A DNA stretch of 64,000 bases from an uncultured Eubacteriales bacterium (lineage in GTDB: Bacteria > Bacillota > Clostridia > Christensenellales > Aristaeellaceae): contig OMZP01000015.1 in NCBI GenBank assembly GCA_900315585.1, positions 56,830 to 120,829 on the forward strand, written 5' to 3'. Of this stretch, positions 16,240 to 27,747 are shown one piece after another. A program made the translations under genes and the position numbers. How positions within the stretch are numbered: the first letter of the stretch is position 1; each line of letters starts with the position of its first letter. Below the pieces are notes generated by a model. That model saw only the letters and a program-made list of their open reading frames with translations, did not search any database and was not told where the DNA came from.

Positions 16240-17337
16240 TTACAGCTTTTGCAAATAGCTGGTCACAAACCCCTCCAGCTTGCCGTCCATCACGGCGTTC
16301 ACGTCGCCCGCCTCGAAGCCGGTGCGATGGTCCTTGACCATGGTGTAGGGCTGGAACACGTAGGAGCGGATCTGGCTGCCCCACTCGATCTTCTTGAGCT
16401 CGCCCTTGATCTCGCCCATCTGCTCCTGGCGCTGCTGCTCCTTGAGCTCGGCCAGGCGCGCCCGCAACCAGATGAAGCACATCTCCTTGTTCTGCACCTG
16501 GCTCCGCTCGTTCTGACACTGCACCACGATGCCGGTGGGCAGGTGGGTGATGCGCACGGCGGAGTCGGTGCGGTTGACGTGCTGGCCGCCGGCGCCGGAG
16601 GCGCGGTAGGTGTCGATGCGCAGGTCCTCGGGCCGGATCTCGATGTCCCCGTCATCCTCGATGATGGGCGACACGTCCAGGGACGCGAAGCTCGTGTGCC
16701 TGCGGGCGTTGGCGTCAAAGGGCGAAATGCGCACCAGCCGGTGCACGCCGCGCTCGCTTTTCAGATAGCCGTAGGCATAGTCGCCGGAGACCTCGAAGGT
16801 CACGGACTTGATGCCCGCCTCGTCGCCGTCCAGCAGGTCCAGCAGCTTCACCGTGAAGCCCATGCGCTCGGCGAAGCGGGTGTACATGCGGTAGAGCATC
16901 TGGGTCCAGTCCTGGGCCTCGGTGCCGCCCGCCCCGGCGTGGAGCGACAGGATGCAGTTGCAGCCGTCATACTCGCCGGTGAGCAGGGTCTGCAGCCGCA
17001 GGGTCTCCAGATCCGCCTTCAGGCTCTCGAACTCGCTCTTGATCTCCTCGACGCTGGACTCGTCGTCGGCCTCCTCCGCCAGCTCCATCAGCACCTCGAT
17101 GTCGTCCGCGCGGCTGCACAGGCTCTCGTAGTGCTTGATGCGGCTCTCCACGCCGCTGGCCTTGGCCGAGACCTTCTGGGCGCGCTCGGTGTCGTCCCAG
17201 AAGCCCGGGGAGCCCATGTCCTCGTTATATTCGATCAGCTGCTCCCGCAGGTGGTCGATCTGCAGGGATTGCCCCGCCTCGTCAAGCATCTTCCGGACCG
17301 CGTTCAGGTCCTGCTTGAAAATATCCATTTCCAACAT
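16240..17337 (-). CDS. prfB: Peptide chain release factor 2, no programmed frameshift
   Basis: RF2 recognises UGA/UAA stop codons and triggers peptide release. The 365-residue protein has the helical N-terminal domain, LHAGAGGTEAQDW, the stop-codon-reading tripeptide SPF in RLVRISPFDANARRHTSF, and the catalytic GGQ in ASGAGGQHVNRTDSAVR. The gene reads straight through. At the place where most bacteria have a CTT-TGA-C +1 frameshift site, the codons are TCC CTG CAG. The start at 17337 has a weak AGGA upstream; ATG 17328 (MDIFK) is the alternative. It lies downstream of secA on the same strand, separated by a repeat-rich 243-base gap. Confidence 0.96.
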   Translation of the reverse strand: MLEMDIFKQDLNAVRKMLDEAGQSLQIDHLREQLIEYNEDMGSPGFWDDTERAQKVSAKASGVESRIKHYESLCSRADDIEVLMELAEEADDESSVEEIKSEFESLKADLETLRLQTLLTGEYDGCNCILSLHAGAGGTEAQDWTQMLYRMYTRFAERMGFTVKLLDLLDGDEAGIKSVTFEVSGDYAYGYLKSERGVHRLVRISPFDANARRHTSFASLDVSPIIEDDGDIEIRPEDLRIDTYRASGAGGQHVNRTDSAVRITHLPTGIVVQCQNERSQVQNKEMCFIWLRARLAELKEQQRQEQMGEIKGELKKIEWGSQIRSYVFQPYTMVKDHRTGFEAGDVNAVMDGKLEGFVTSYLQKL

Positions 17338-17391
17338 TTATATCACATCCTGTTATGTTTGTGCGATCATCGCCGTCTCAGTTCGCGCCGA

Positions 17392-17576
17392 GGGAACAGG
17401 GTCCAGGGGACAGGGAACAGGAATGGCCATTGGCGCAGTGCAGGAGCGGCATTCCGCCGGGTCGTATCCTGCGTTTTGTTCAGGGCGGGCGGCGCAACGC
17501 CGCCCCTACAATGACATTCGCGCGGCAGCAGCTTTTCCTGTTCCCTGGGCCCTGTTCCCTGTTCCCTCAACTCTCG
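17392..17576. repeat. Low-complexity palindrome with a RepD core
   Basis: Between secA and prfB. GGGAACAGG-type units on the left are matched by CCTGTTCCC units on the right, with a RepD hairpin (17483-17510, GGGCGGCGCAACGCCGCCC) between them. No gene is visible. Confidence 0.7.
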
Positions 17577-17580
17577 TATC

Positions 17581-20319
<2,739 letters not shown>

Positions 20320-20398
20320 ATTTACCTCCGAATCTATCCTTGGCCCGCCGGACTCCCGGCGGCACGATGACATACTTTGGCATATTAGCCTGTCTACT

Positions 20399-20428
20399 AT
20401 TATAGCACAGAAAATGGGCGTTTGACAA
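20399..20428 (-). promoter_or_regulatory. Promoter of secA
   Basis: On the minus strand: TTGTCA (20428-20423), 18-base spacer, TATAAT (20404-20399), about 80 bases before the secA start. Confidence 0.75.
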
Positions 20429-20712
20429 TACGGCTACGTTAACGCTTCAGGGCTGCAGTGTCAAATTACAGATTGTGAAAAACGCCCGTCTCCCTACGGC
20501 GGCTTTACCACGTCTGTCTCAGAATTGTAATCTGATGATGCTGTCCCGGTGAATGCTTGAAAAAAGCAGATCAGCCGCCAAAAAACAATCCGCAGAAAAT
20601 TAATGCGCCGGTCACGACGGGTTAATGCTGGCGTGCGATAATAATACAGCAGTATGAATGGACACGAGTTGGTTACAATGTAACCAGCCTGGCAATAGAT
20701 TTGAGGTTTGAT
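20429..20712. other. Gene-free region with a GTAAC palindrome
   Basis: About 280 bases between the secA promoter and the diguanylate cyclase gene. I see no gene. It is AT-richer than the flanks, and a perfect GGTTAC-AAT-GTAACC palindrome lies at 20671-20685, 28 bases before the start codon, where an operator would sit. I looked for a c-di-GMP (GEMM) riboswitch consensus and did not find one. Confidence 0.5.
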
Positions 20713-21774
20713 ATGAAGGCAATCGCAAAGCTGGCGCTCCACGCCGGCCTGGACAAGGAAGAATTTGAAGCGTTGCGCCCCGACGCCCGCGAGGAAAACG
20801 CCAAGAACATGCACACCTATTCCCTGGTGGCGGTGCTGGTGTTCGCGCTGCTGATCGTGGTGAACGCCCGGGTGGGCGACCTGACCAGCATCAACCAAAA
20901 GCATTACATGCTGATGCTGGCGACCAACCTGATCATCTGGTTTGGCACCCATTACCTGGTGCCGAAGTATCCCGGCCTGACTCTGCCCCTGGCCTATATC
21001 TTCATGGCGGCGCTGTATCTGTTTTCGCTGGCGATCTCGGCCATTCACCCGGAGCTGCCCGCGGTGACCACCGTCGTGCTGCTGTTCGCGGTGCCCTTCG
21101 TGATGTGCGACCGGCCCCTGCGGCTGATGGCGATGACGGCGGCGGTCGTCGTGGCGCTGAGCCTCCTGTCCTTTACCTGCAAGCCCGCCCCGGTCGCCCA
21201 GGACGACCTGTGGAACGGCGTGTCCTTCGGGGCCATCGCCATGATGGTGGAGACGCTGCAGCAGCGGAACAAGTACCGGATCCTCTCCCAGAACCGCCGC
21301 ATCAAGCACCTGAGCGAGACGGATCTGCTCACCGGGGCCAAGAACCGCAACCACTTCGAGAGCCGCCAGGACTTCTACGCCGCCAACTGCCGCGGCAGCC
21401 TGGTCTGCCTGTACACCGACGTGAACGGCCTGCACGAGCTGAATAACAGCAAGGGCCACCACGCCGGAGACGTGATGCTGCAGACCGTGGCGGGCAAGCT
21501 GATCGGGCGCTACGGCCAGGAGCACACCTACCGCATCGGCGGCGACGAGTTCGTCTGCTTCATCCTGGACACCCCGGAGGTGGAGGTACGCGAAAGCGCC
21601 GCGGCCGTCTCCCGGGAGCTGGACGGGGCGGGCTACCACATCTCCGTGGGCATCGCCTCCGCGGAAAAGAGTCGGCTGAACATGCAGGCCATCACCGCCA
21701 CCGCCGAAAACGAGATGTACCAGGACAAGCGCCGCTACTACCAGCAGGCGGGCGTCGACCGCCGTCGGCGGTAA
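20713..21774 (+). CDS. Membrane diguanylate cyclase (GGDEF domain)
   Basis: A 353-residue protein expected to make c-di-GMP from two GTP. About five membrane segments (residues roughly 38-165, e.g. SLVAVLVFALLIVVNA and AYIFMAALYLFSLAIS) form an uncharacterised sensor. They are followed by a coiled link and a GGDEF domain from about 200. The active-site loop YRIGGDEFVCF is intact, and the metal/substrate stretch YTDVNGLHELNNSKGHHAGD is present. The inhibitory RxxD site five residues before GGDEF is missing (HTY there), so product feedback is unlikely. Start ATG 20713 has TGAGG about seven bases upstream; TTG 20701 is a weaker alternative. Confidence 0.92.
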   Translation: MKAIAKLALHAGLDKEEFEALRPDAREENAKNMHTYSLVAVLVFALLIVVNARVGDLTSINQKHYMLMLATNLIIWFGTHYLVPKYPGLTLPLAYIFMAALYLFSLAISAIHPELPAVTTVVLLFAVPFVMCDRPLRLMAMTAAVVVALSLLSFTCKPAPVAQDDLWNGVSFGAIAMMVETLQQRNKYRILSQNRRIKHLSETDLLTGAKNRNHFESRQDFYAANCRGSLVCLYTDVNGLHELNNSKGHHAGDVMLQTVAGKLIGRYGQEHTYRIGGDEFVCFILDTPEVEVRESAAAVSRELDGAGYHISVGIASAEKSRLNMQAITATAENEMYQDKRRYYQQAGVDRRRR

Positions 21775-21968
21775 GCCTTCCCCTTTGGGGAAGGTGGATT
21801 GCAAGCGTAGCGCAGCAAGACGGATGAGGTTCCCTATCATTCCGCCCCGCGCCTCTGTTGCATTGGAACGTATAACGTCTGTTGCAATAAAGGCGCGAAG
21901 CGAATTGGCAAGGACCTCATCCGTCTGGCCTGCGGCCAGCCACCTTCCCCTTTGGGGAAGGCTTTTTT
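21774..21968. repeat. RepA element, best-preserved copy
   Basis: Ends in perfect inverted arms: GCCTTCCCCTTTGGGGAAGG at the left and CCTTCCCCTTTGGGGAAGGC at the right. Inside are GACGGATGAGGT / ACCTCATCCGTC and a core hairpin around GCGCCTCTGTTGC..GCAATAAAGGCGC. The right arm is followed by a T7 tract, so it also looks like an intrinsic terminator for the upstream GGDEF gene. Confidence 0.88.
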
Positions 21969-22145
21969 TCTTTACGGAAACCAGGAGAAGCAATGGAATG
22001 TAGTCAGGCTGTGGGAAGGCACAGGAAGCGAAGCCGAAACCTCTGCCGCCGCTCCCTTCTCCAGCTTTTCCTATTGCCTATTCCCTATTCCCTATTGCCT
22101 ATTGCCTATTCCCTATTGCCTATTGCCTAATCCCTGTTCCCCTCA
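21969..22145. repeat. Low-complexity CCTATTCC tract
   Basis: Gene-free. A short RepJ-like TTTACGGAAACCAGG trace begins it. It is followed by about twelve TATTGCC/TATTCCC units (about 22067-22142) running to the transglutaminase stop codon. Confidence 0.6.
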
Positions 22146-24500
22146 TCACGGAATCTGCTCAAAGTCCCCCAATCCCCGGAACAGGCGCGTCAGCGTGAAG
22201 CGCAGCTTTTCCCGCCGTCCCATGGCGGACTGGAAGCCGGCGTAGGCGCGCAGGCCGTGCTCGATGTCGTCCCGGTTCAGGGGCTTGCGGCCATAGCTGG
22301 CGTCGGAGACAGCGTGGGCGAACTCGGCGTAATCCGGATTCTTGAACTGCTTCGCCACCCGAGCCGCGAAGGTCTCCGGGGTCTCGCCGTTCACCGGGGT
22401 CTGTCCCATGTGGGCCAGCAGCGTCAGGTTTGCCCGATAGACGATCATCGCCGCCTGCCGGGCTGTTTGGGTCTCCCCCGCCAGCCTGGCCGGGTTGGCC
22501 GCGTCCAGCCGACGGCGCGCCCACAGCACGGCCAGCACCACCAGCGCCAGCAGCGCGATGATCACCAGCAGCCAGGCGGCCCAGTGGCTGTCCTGCCTTG
22601 GCTCGTCGGGTGCGTCGCTCTCCGGCGGCGCGTCCGGAGGCAGGTCCTCCGGTTGCGTCTCGCTTTCACCCTCCGGCTCCGGGGAGGGCGTGGGCTCGGC
22701 CTCGTCCTCCGCGCCGCCGTTGGGCTCGGGTGTCGGGGTGGGCGTGGGCTCAGGCTCGCCGTCGTAGTCGCCGTCCAGGGCCAGCGCCGGGTCCTCGTCG
22801 TCCCGGCCGTCGCCCGCCTCCGGGTCACCCAGGTCCTCCTCCGGCAGCCCGGAGCGGCCCGTGGCCCCGCCGGTGGCGTCGAAGGGCACCCAGCCCACGC
22901 CCTTGAAGTAGACCTCGGCCCAGGCGTGGGCGTTCTCGCCGGTGAGCACCTCCTGGTTCGGGCGGGCCAGATAGCCCTCCACGTAGCGGGTGGGCAGACC
23001 GGCGATGCGGCCCATCACGGCCATGGCGGTGGCGTAGTAGCTGCAATAGCCCTCCCGGCTGTCCAGCAGGAAGTAGCTGACGAAATCCCGGCCCTTGGGC
23101 GGATACTCCGTCCTGAGGGTGTAGCGCATGTTCTGGCGCAGATAGTCGAGGATGGCCTCAGCCCGGTCGTAGGCGCTCTCCGCGCCCGAGGTGACCTCCA
23201 TGGTCAGGGCGTACACGCCGCCCTCGATGCCCTCCGGCAGCTGGGTGTGGTGGGCCAGCACGTCCTGGTACTGGTCGTCATTGGCGCTCTCCCCCTTCAG
23301 CGCCGCCTCCCGCAGGGCCTCGCCCGGCAGAAGCTGCAGCGCCCGCAGGGTGTAGGCGTCCCCGGGCTGCACGTCGCGGGTCAGGAACATCTCCCCCGCC
23401 GTGTTGTAGTAGACGGCGGTGGACAGGTCCATATTGAATTTCTCCAGCCGCGCCGGCACGAACAGCGAGCTCGTGCCCTCGGCCAGCATCTCCACGGCCA
23501 CGTCCGACGCCAGCAGCGCCGACTTGTCCCCCGCGAAGGCGGGGTTGAACACCCGGTCCCGGATGGAGGCGCGGGTGAGGTCGAAATACAGATAGCGGTT
23601 CTTGGGCGCGGCGTCCACCCAGGAGTAGCCGGTGTAGGCCGTGCGGATCGCGCCCCGCAGCAGCACCTCTGCGTCCGTCTCCACCCGCATCACCGGATCG
23701 GTGTGGGGCTCGGCGGGGCCGCCCAGCATCGAAACGACGCTGTCGCCCACCTCCCCGGCGTGGTCGTAGCCCTCCTGGGCGATGGAGAATGCAAGGCGCT
23801 CCTCGGTGAAGTTGAAGTACTGCTCGAACACGGCGCGCACTCGGTTGGCGGCCTCCTCCAGGGGCGGCCAGGTGACCCGGTTCGCCGGGATCAGGGCCAG
23901 GGCCAGCACCGCCGCCAGCGCCGCCGGGAGCAGCACCCGCAGGGCGGACACGTCCCGCTGCACGCCGCCGGTGAGGGCGAAGGCGGAAGCCGCGGCGACC
24001 AGCCCCGGCACCGCCGCGCCCAGGGACGCCGTGGCGCTGGAGGCGTGGCAGGACACCAGGATCGCCAGCAGCAGCAGGATCGCCATGGAGACGAACTCCC
24101 GCCGGTTCAAGAGCGCGAAGAACAGCGCGCCCAGCACGAACGCGCCCATCGTCAAGAGCGTGCGCCCGCCCAGGGCCACCGCCGCCGCCTCGGCCTCTCC
24201 GCCGGACCAGGAGGCAAACAGGCCCCGCAGCGCGCCCAGGCCGGAGGCGTTCCCGGCCGCATAGACCGCGGACACCGCGACGATGCCGCCCGCCGCCGCC
24301 AGCGCCCCGCCGCCGGACACGCCGCCCACGAGGCCCAGGGCCGCCGCCAGCGCCGCCGCGAAGTACAGCCCCGCCCAGGCCGCCTCGACGCGCATGGCCG
24401 AGGCCAGCACCGAAGCGGCGCTGCCCGCGAACAGCATCGCCAGCACCGCCGCAATCACCGAACGGGTGATCTTTGCTTTTTTGGACAGTTTGGTAGACAT
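22146..24500 (-). CDS. Membrane transglutaminase-like protein
   Basis: A 784-residue protein of the TgpA-like kind. An N-terminal block of about eight to nine membrane helices (first ~215 residues) precedes a large extracytoplasmic part. The transglutaminase core has the catalytic Cys in REGYCSYYATAMAVMGR, the His in GENAHAWAEVYF and the Asp in GWVPFDATGG. A Pro/Glu/Asp-rich linker (EPEPTPTPTPEPNGG and similar) is followed by another membrane helix (AAWLLVIIALLALVVLAVLW) and a cytosolic C-terminal domain of about 110 residues. It is the third gene after moxR and DUF58; this trio is widespread. The true activity (peptidase or crosslinking) is unknown. Confidence 0.9.
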   Translation of the reverse strand: MSTKLSKKAKITRSVIAAVLAMLFAGSAASVLASAMRVEAAWAGLYFAAALAAALGLVGGVSGGGALAAAGGIVAVSAVYAAGNASGLGALRGLFASWSGGEAEAAAVALGGRTLLTMGAFVLGALFFALLNRREFVSMAILLLLAILVSCHASSATASLGAAVPGLVAAASAFALTGGVQRDVSALRVLLPAALAAVLALALIPANRVTWPPLEEAANRVRAVFEQYFNFTEERLAFSIAQEGYDHAGEVGDSVVSMLGGPAEPHTDPVMRVETDAEVLLRGAIRTAYTGYSWVDAAPKNRYLYFDLTRASIRDRVFNPAFAGDKSALLASDVAVEMLAEGTSSLFVPARLEKFNMDLSTAVYYNTAGEMFLTRDVQPGDAYTLRALQLLPGEALREAALKGESANDDQYQDVLAHHTQLPEGIEGGVYALTMEVTSGAESAYDRAEAILDYLRQNMRYTLRTEYPPKGRDFVSYFLLDSREGYCSYYATAMAVMGRIAGLPTRYVEGYLARPNQEVLTGENAHAWAEVYFKGVGWVPFDATGGATGRSGLPEEDLGDPEAGDGRDDEDPALALDGDYDGEPEPTPTPTPEPNGGAEDEAEPTPSPEPEGESETQPEDLPPDAPPESDAPDEPRQDSHWAAWLLVIIALLALVVLAVLWARRRLDAANPARLAGETQTARQAAMIVYRANLTLLAHMGQTPVNGETPETFAARVAKQFKNPDYAEFAHAVSDASYGRKPLNRDDIEHGLRAYAGFQSAMGRREKLRFTLTRLFRGLGDFEQIP

Positions 24501-24554
24501 ATCTGTCGTATCACCTTGAGAGTTCAGAGTTTGGACGGAACAGTCCGGTATTCA

Positions 24555-24658
24555 AGCCTCCCTGCCGCAGCGGGGAGGTGCCTGCGCAAGCAGGCGGTGG
24601 GGCGCCCCATCGACCTCGCTGCGCTCGGCCACTTCCCCATTGCGATGGGGAAGCCCTG
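24555..24658. repeat. RepH element
   Basis: Between DUF58 and transglutaminase genes: CTCCCTGCCGCAGCGGGGAG, then GCCTGCGCAAGCAGGC, then CCCCATTGCGATGGGG hairpins. A shorter relative is at 42352-42396. Confidence 0.7.
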
Positions 24659-24708
24659 GTGCCTGTGTCTCCGGCGATTTCATCTCAACTCTAAACTCTT
24701 ACAACTCT

Positions 24709-25932
24709 CTATTCATCATACTCATCGTCAAAATCCGCCTCCGCCCGTTTCTCAGGCTCGGCGTTCCCGCCCGCGCTCCAGGGGTCGAGGCGCTCGGCCC
24801 TGACGCCGCCCATGCGCAGGCGCTCGATCAGGGCCATGGACTGGTCCCGGTCGTCGTCGGACACCCAGACCAGCTTCGTGGCCACGCCGCTTCGCTGCAT
24901 CCGGAGGGCCATGTCCGCGATGCGGGTGGTCAGCCGCGCCGTCACCAGCACCGCGCCGCCGGTGCGCTGGAACCGGGCCAGCATCAGCGTCAGCACCTGC
25001 TCATAGCCGTAGGGACTGTCGAACTTCACCCGCAGCATCGCCTCGGAAAAGGCGGGGATGTCCGCGGGGAACTGGCCCGCGATCTCCCGGGGCTTCTCCC
25101 CCACCAGGGGCATCCGCACCGGGTAGCCCGCCCGCAGCTGGGCCTGGGCCGCCGACAGCGAGGCCTCGCACACGCAGTCCTCCAGCGTCAGCTGCTGGTC
25201 CCGCAGGGCGGTGATCTCCGCCAGGTCCGGGATGATCAGCGTGTCGGGGCGGGCGCTCTCCTCATAGGTGCGCACCATCAGCTCCCGCTTGCGCAGGGAC
25301 AGCTTCCAGTGCACCTTCTTCAGCTCGTCCCCCTCCTGCCAGGTTCGCACGTCCGAGGGCGAGGCGGTGTCCTCCGCGGCGGTGCTGCGAAACTCCGGGC
25401 CCTGGTCGATGGACTTAAGGGGCAGCGGCGCCACGTCCCAGGCCTTCGGCAGCACCTCCAGCCGCACCAGCCTGGTGTTCGGGCGGCGGGTCAGCGTGAT
25501 CAGGCCAAACACGTCCTCCACGCTGATGCGCGTCACCCCCGCCTCGTACACGCCTCGGTGGGGGCAGGCGATCACCTGCCGGAAGGTGCGCCGGACAAAG
25601 GGCGGGCAGGAGACGTTCACCTCCTGGGTGGGGGCGTAGGCCGAGGGCACGTTCAGGTGCACCCGGATGGCTGACACCGGCAGGAGGCTCGCGTGGCGTA
25701 CAGTGAACACCGTCATCATGCGGTCGCCCCGGTTCACCCGCGTGCGCACGCCCTTGATGTCGAATCTCAGCGTGAAGAGCGTCCACAGCGCCGCGATAAA
25801 GCCCAGCGCCAGCATCGCCGCCAGCCCCAGGAAGATCAGGTAGTAAAAGCGCGTGCCGGTGCTCAGCCCCGCGGCCAGCATCGCCGCCATCACCAGACCG
25901 TAGCCCAGGCGGCGGGAGTTTAAAGCATACAT
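24709..25932 (-). CDS. DUF58 domain-containing membrane protein
   Basis: A 407-residue protein. Two membrane helices lie near the N-terminus (GYGLVMAAMLAAGL and FYYLIFLGLAAMLALGFIAAL). A beta-rich domain follows, then the DUF58 motif DVRTWQEGDELKKVHWKLSLRKRELMVR at about residues 200-230 and a von Willebrand A-like C-terminal fold. DUF58 proteins work with MoxR ATPases, usually in envelope functions. ATG 25932 (MYALNSRR) follows AAGGA. The acidic tail ends DFDDEYDE. moxR is immediately upstream but separated by a 270-base composite repeat. Confidence 0.9.
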   Translation of the reverse strand: MYALNSRRLGYGLVMAAMLAAGLSTGTRFYYLIFLGLAAMLALGFIAALWTLFTLRFDIKGVRTRVNRGDRMMTVFTVRHASLLPVSAIRVHLNVPSAYAPTQEVNVSCPPFVRRTFRQVIACPHRGVYEAGVTRISVEDVFGLITLTRRPNTRLVRLEVLPKAWDVAPLPLKSIDQGPEFRSTAAEDTASPSDVRTWQEGDELKKVHWKLSLRKRELMVRTYEESARPDTLIIPDLAEITALRDQQLTLEDCVCEASLSAAQAQLRAGYPVRMPLVGEKPREIAGQFPADIPAFSEAMLRVKFDSPYGYEQVLTLMLARFQRTGGAVLVTARLTTRIADMALRMQRSGVATKLVWVSDDDRDQSMALIERLRMGGVRAERLDPWSAGGNAEPEKRAEADFDDEYDE

Positions 25933-25963
25933 TCCTTTGATTCCTTGTGTTGTGTTGTTCTTT

Positions 25964-26201
25964 GAGTGTGGAGAGTGGAGAGTGGAGTGAGGAGTTGAAG
26001 TTTGCCGGGGGCCGGATTGCCACGTCGGCTCATTGCATGAGCCTCCTCGCAATGACGTACATCGAATCTGAGGCCAATTACGTCATTGCGAGGCACGAAG
26101 TGCCGTGGCAATCTGGGTTCCCCATTCATCCAACAAATCCCGCAGGGATTTGCTCCGCCACTCCACTCTCCACTCTCCTCACTCCACTCTCCGTCAAGGG
26201 C
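25964..26201. repeat. Composite RepC/RepB element, copy 1
   Basis: GAGAGTGGAGAG-type arm, then a RepB hairpin (CCGGATTGCCACGTCGGCTC ... GTGGCAATCTGG), then AAATCCCGCAGGGATTT and the complementary CTCCACTCTCC arm. The same composite in the same orientation recurs at 27733-27999. Confidence 0.85.
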
Positions 26202-27155
26202 CTATTGGCCCTTGACCTTCACCGGCACCGGCACGTTCCCCATCACATTGGACAGGATGCGCTGGGCGGTCATGTTGCGCATACGGGCCTCCGGCGAGAG
26301 CACCAGCCGGTGGGCCAGCACCGGCTCGGCCATCTTCTGCACGTCCTCCGGGCGCACGAAATCCCGCCCGTCCAGCAGCGCCGCGGCCTGGGCCGCCCGC
26401 AAGAGGGAGATGGCCCCGCGGGTGGACACGCCCAGGGTGAGCGCGCCGCTCTTGCGCGTGGCGGCGGCGATGGCGGACACGTACACCCTAAGCTCCCTGG
26501 CGGCGTAGACCTTCTCCACCTCCTGCTGGAGGCGGATGATGTCGGCGCTGGTACAGATGGGCTTCAGCTCCTCCATGGGCCGCTGGCCGGTGGTGTAGCG
26601 TTCCAGGATGTCCGCCTCCTCCTGCTGGGTGGGATAGCCGATGGACACGCGCATGAAGAAGCGGTCCAGCTGGGCCTCCGGCAGGGGGTAGGTGCCCACG
26701 AAATCCACCGGGTTCTGGGTGGCCAGCACGATGAAGGGCTGGGGCATGGCGTAGGTCTCGCCGTCCACGGACACCTGCCCCTCCTCCATGACCTCCAGCA
26801 GCGACGACTGGGTCTTGGGCGAGGTGCGGTTGATCTCGTCCGCCAGCACGATCTGGCTCATGATCATGCCGGGGCGATACTCCAGCTCGCCGGTCTTGAA
26901 GTTGGCGATGGAGAAGCCGGTGATGTCGCTGGGCGTGATGTCCGGGGTGAACTGTATGCGCTTGAAGGAGCAGTCCAGCGAGCGGGCCAGGGCGCTGGCC
27001 AGGGTGGTCTTGCCCACGCCGGGCACGTCCTCGATCAGCACGTGACCCCGGCAGAGGATGGCCACCATCATCAGCTCGATGGCGCTCTCCTTGCCCACGA
27101 TGACCTTGCCCACGTTCTTCGTGAGCAGCTGGGCGAAACGCTGTGTTACCTGCAT
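26202..27155 (-). CDS. MoxR family AAA+ ATPase
   Basis: A 317-residue AAA+ ATPase. Walker A is EDVPGVGKTTLASALA and Walker B is IVLADEINRTSPKTQSSLLE with VMEEGQVSV. Sensor 1 is in ATQNPVDFVGTYPLPEAQLDRF, and the C-terminal lid is present. MoxR proteins act as chaperone-like partners of VWA/DUF58 proteins; here DUF58 and a transglutaminase follow on the same strand. The start ATG 27155 has AAGGAG ten bases upstream. Its promoter lies in the divergent gap with acpS. Confidence 0.94.
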   Translation of the reverse strand: MQVTQRFAQLLTKNVGKVIVGKESAIELMMVAILCRGHVLIEDVPGVGKTTLASALARSLDCSFKRIQFTPDITPSDITGFSIANFKTGELEYRPGMIMSQIVLADEINRTSPKTQSSLLEVMEEGQVSVDGETYAMPQPFIVLATQNPVDFVGTYPLPEAQLDRFFMRVSIGYPTQQEEADILERYTTGQRPMEELKPICTSADIIRLQQEVEKVYAARELRVYVSAIAAATRKSGALTLGVSTRGAISLLRAAQAAALLDGRDFVRPEDVQKMAEPVLAHRLVLSPEARMRNMTAQRILSNVMGNVPVPVKVKGQ

Positions 27156-27238
27156 ATCGTCATTTCTCCTTGGTGTGGTTGGATATTGGACGGGTCCGGG
27201 CCGGGATTCGGTTCCACAGCCCCCATGAACCCGAATTT

Positions 27239-27268
27239 AGTATACAATATTCCCCCGCCGATTTACAA
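27239..27268 (-). promoter_or_regulatory. Promoter of the moxR operon
   Basis: Minus strand TTGTAA (27268-27263), 18-base spacer, TATACT (27244-27239). Confidence 0.65.
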
Positions 27269-27275
27269 GGAAAAC

Positions 27276-27304
27276 TGTCCAAATCGCCGATCATGTGCTA
27301 TAAT
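27276..27304 (+). promoter_or_regulatory. Promoter of acpS
   Basis: -10 TATAAT at 27299-27304 with a weak -35 (TGTCCA, 27276-27281), back to back with the moxR promoter. Confidence 0.55.
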
Positions 27305-27357
27305 ATTAATTGGAATGCCGCATTTCCGCCGGTTTTTCCTGAAAGGGGGCTGACAGC

Positions 27358-27747
27358 ATGATCCTGGGCGTCGGCATGGACCTGTGCCAGATCGAGCGCA
27401 TCGAGAAGGCCATCGCAAAGCCGCGGTTCATGGAGCGGGTGTTCACCCCCGCCGAGCGCGCGCGGATCGAGGCCGCCGGGGGCGTGCGCCGCGGGGAGAT
27501 CGCCGCGGGCACCTTCGCCGCCAAGGAGGCCGTGGCCAAGGCGCTGGGCACCGGGTTCACCGGCTTCTTTGCGGATGCCGTCGAGGTGCTGCCGGACGAC
27601 CTAGGCCGCCCCTGCTGCGCCCTCACCGGCGGGGCATTGAAGCGGGCGTCAGAGCTGGCCGGGGACGGCGGCTTTACGCTGTGGATCACCGTCACCCACG
27701 AGGCCGGCATGGCCGCCGCGACGGCGATCGTTGAGGGTGGAGTGTGA
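27358..27747 (+). CDS. acpS: Holo-[acyl-carrier-protein] synthase
   Basis: Moves 4'-phosphopantetheine from CoA to the Ser of acyl carrier protein. The 129-residue protein has the metal-binding Asp in ILGVGMDLCQIERIEKA and the Glu in FAAKEAVAKALGTGF, the two AcpS signatures, plus the late ITVTHEAGMAAATAIV. ATG 27358 is preceded by GAAAGGGGG. Its last codons (EGGV) run into the GAGGGTGGAGTG arm of the following repeat. nnr follows after the repeat, an acpS-nnr order common in Bacillota. Confidence 0.96.
   Translation: MILGVGMDLCQIERIEKAIAKPRFMERVFTPAERARIEAAGGVRRGEIAAGTFAAKEAVAKALGTGFTGFFADAVEVLPDDLGRPCCALTGGALKRASELAGDGGFTLWITVTHEAGMAAATAIVEGGV

Noticed and set aside
20429..20700. c-di-GMP riboswitch before the diguanylate cyclase
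   Set aside because: I could not find the conserved GEMM core. Only a small palindrome is present.
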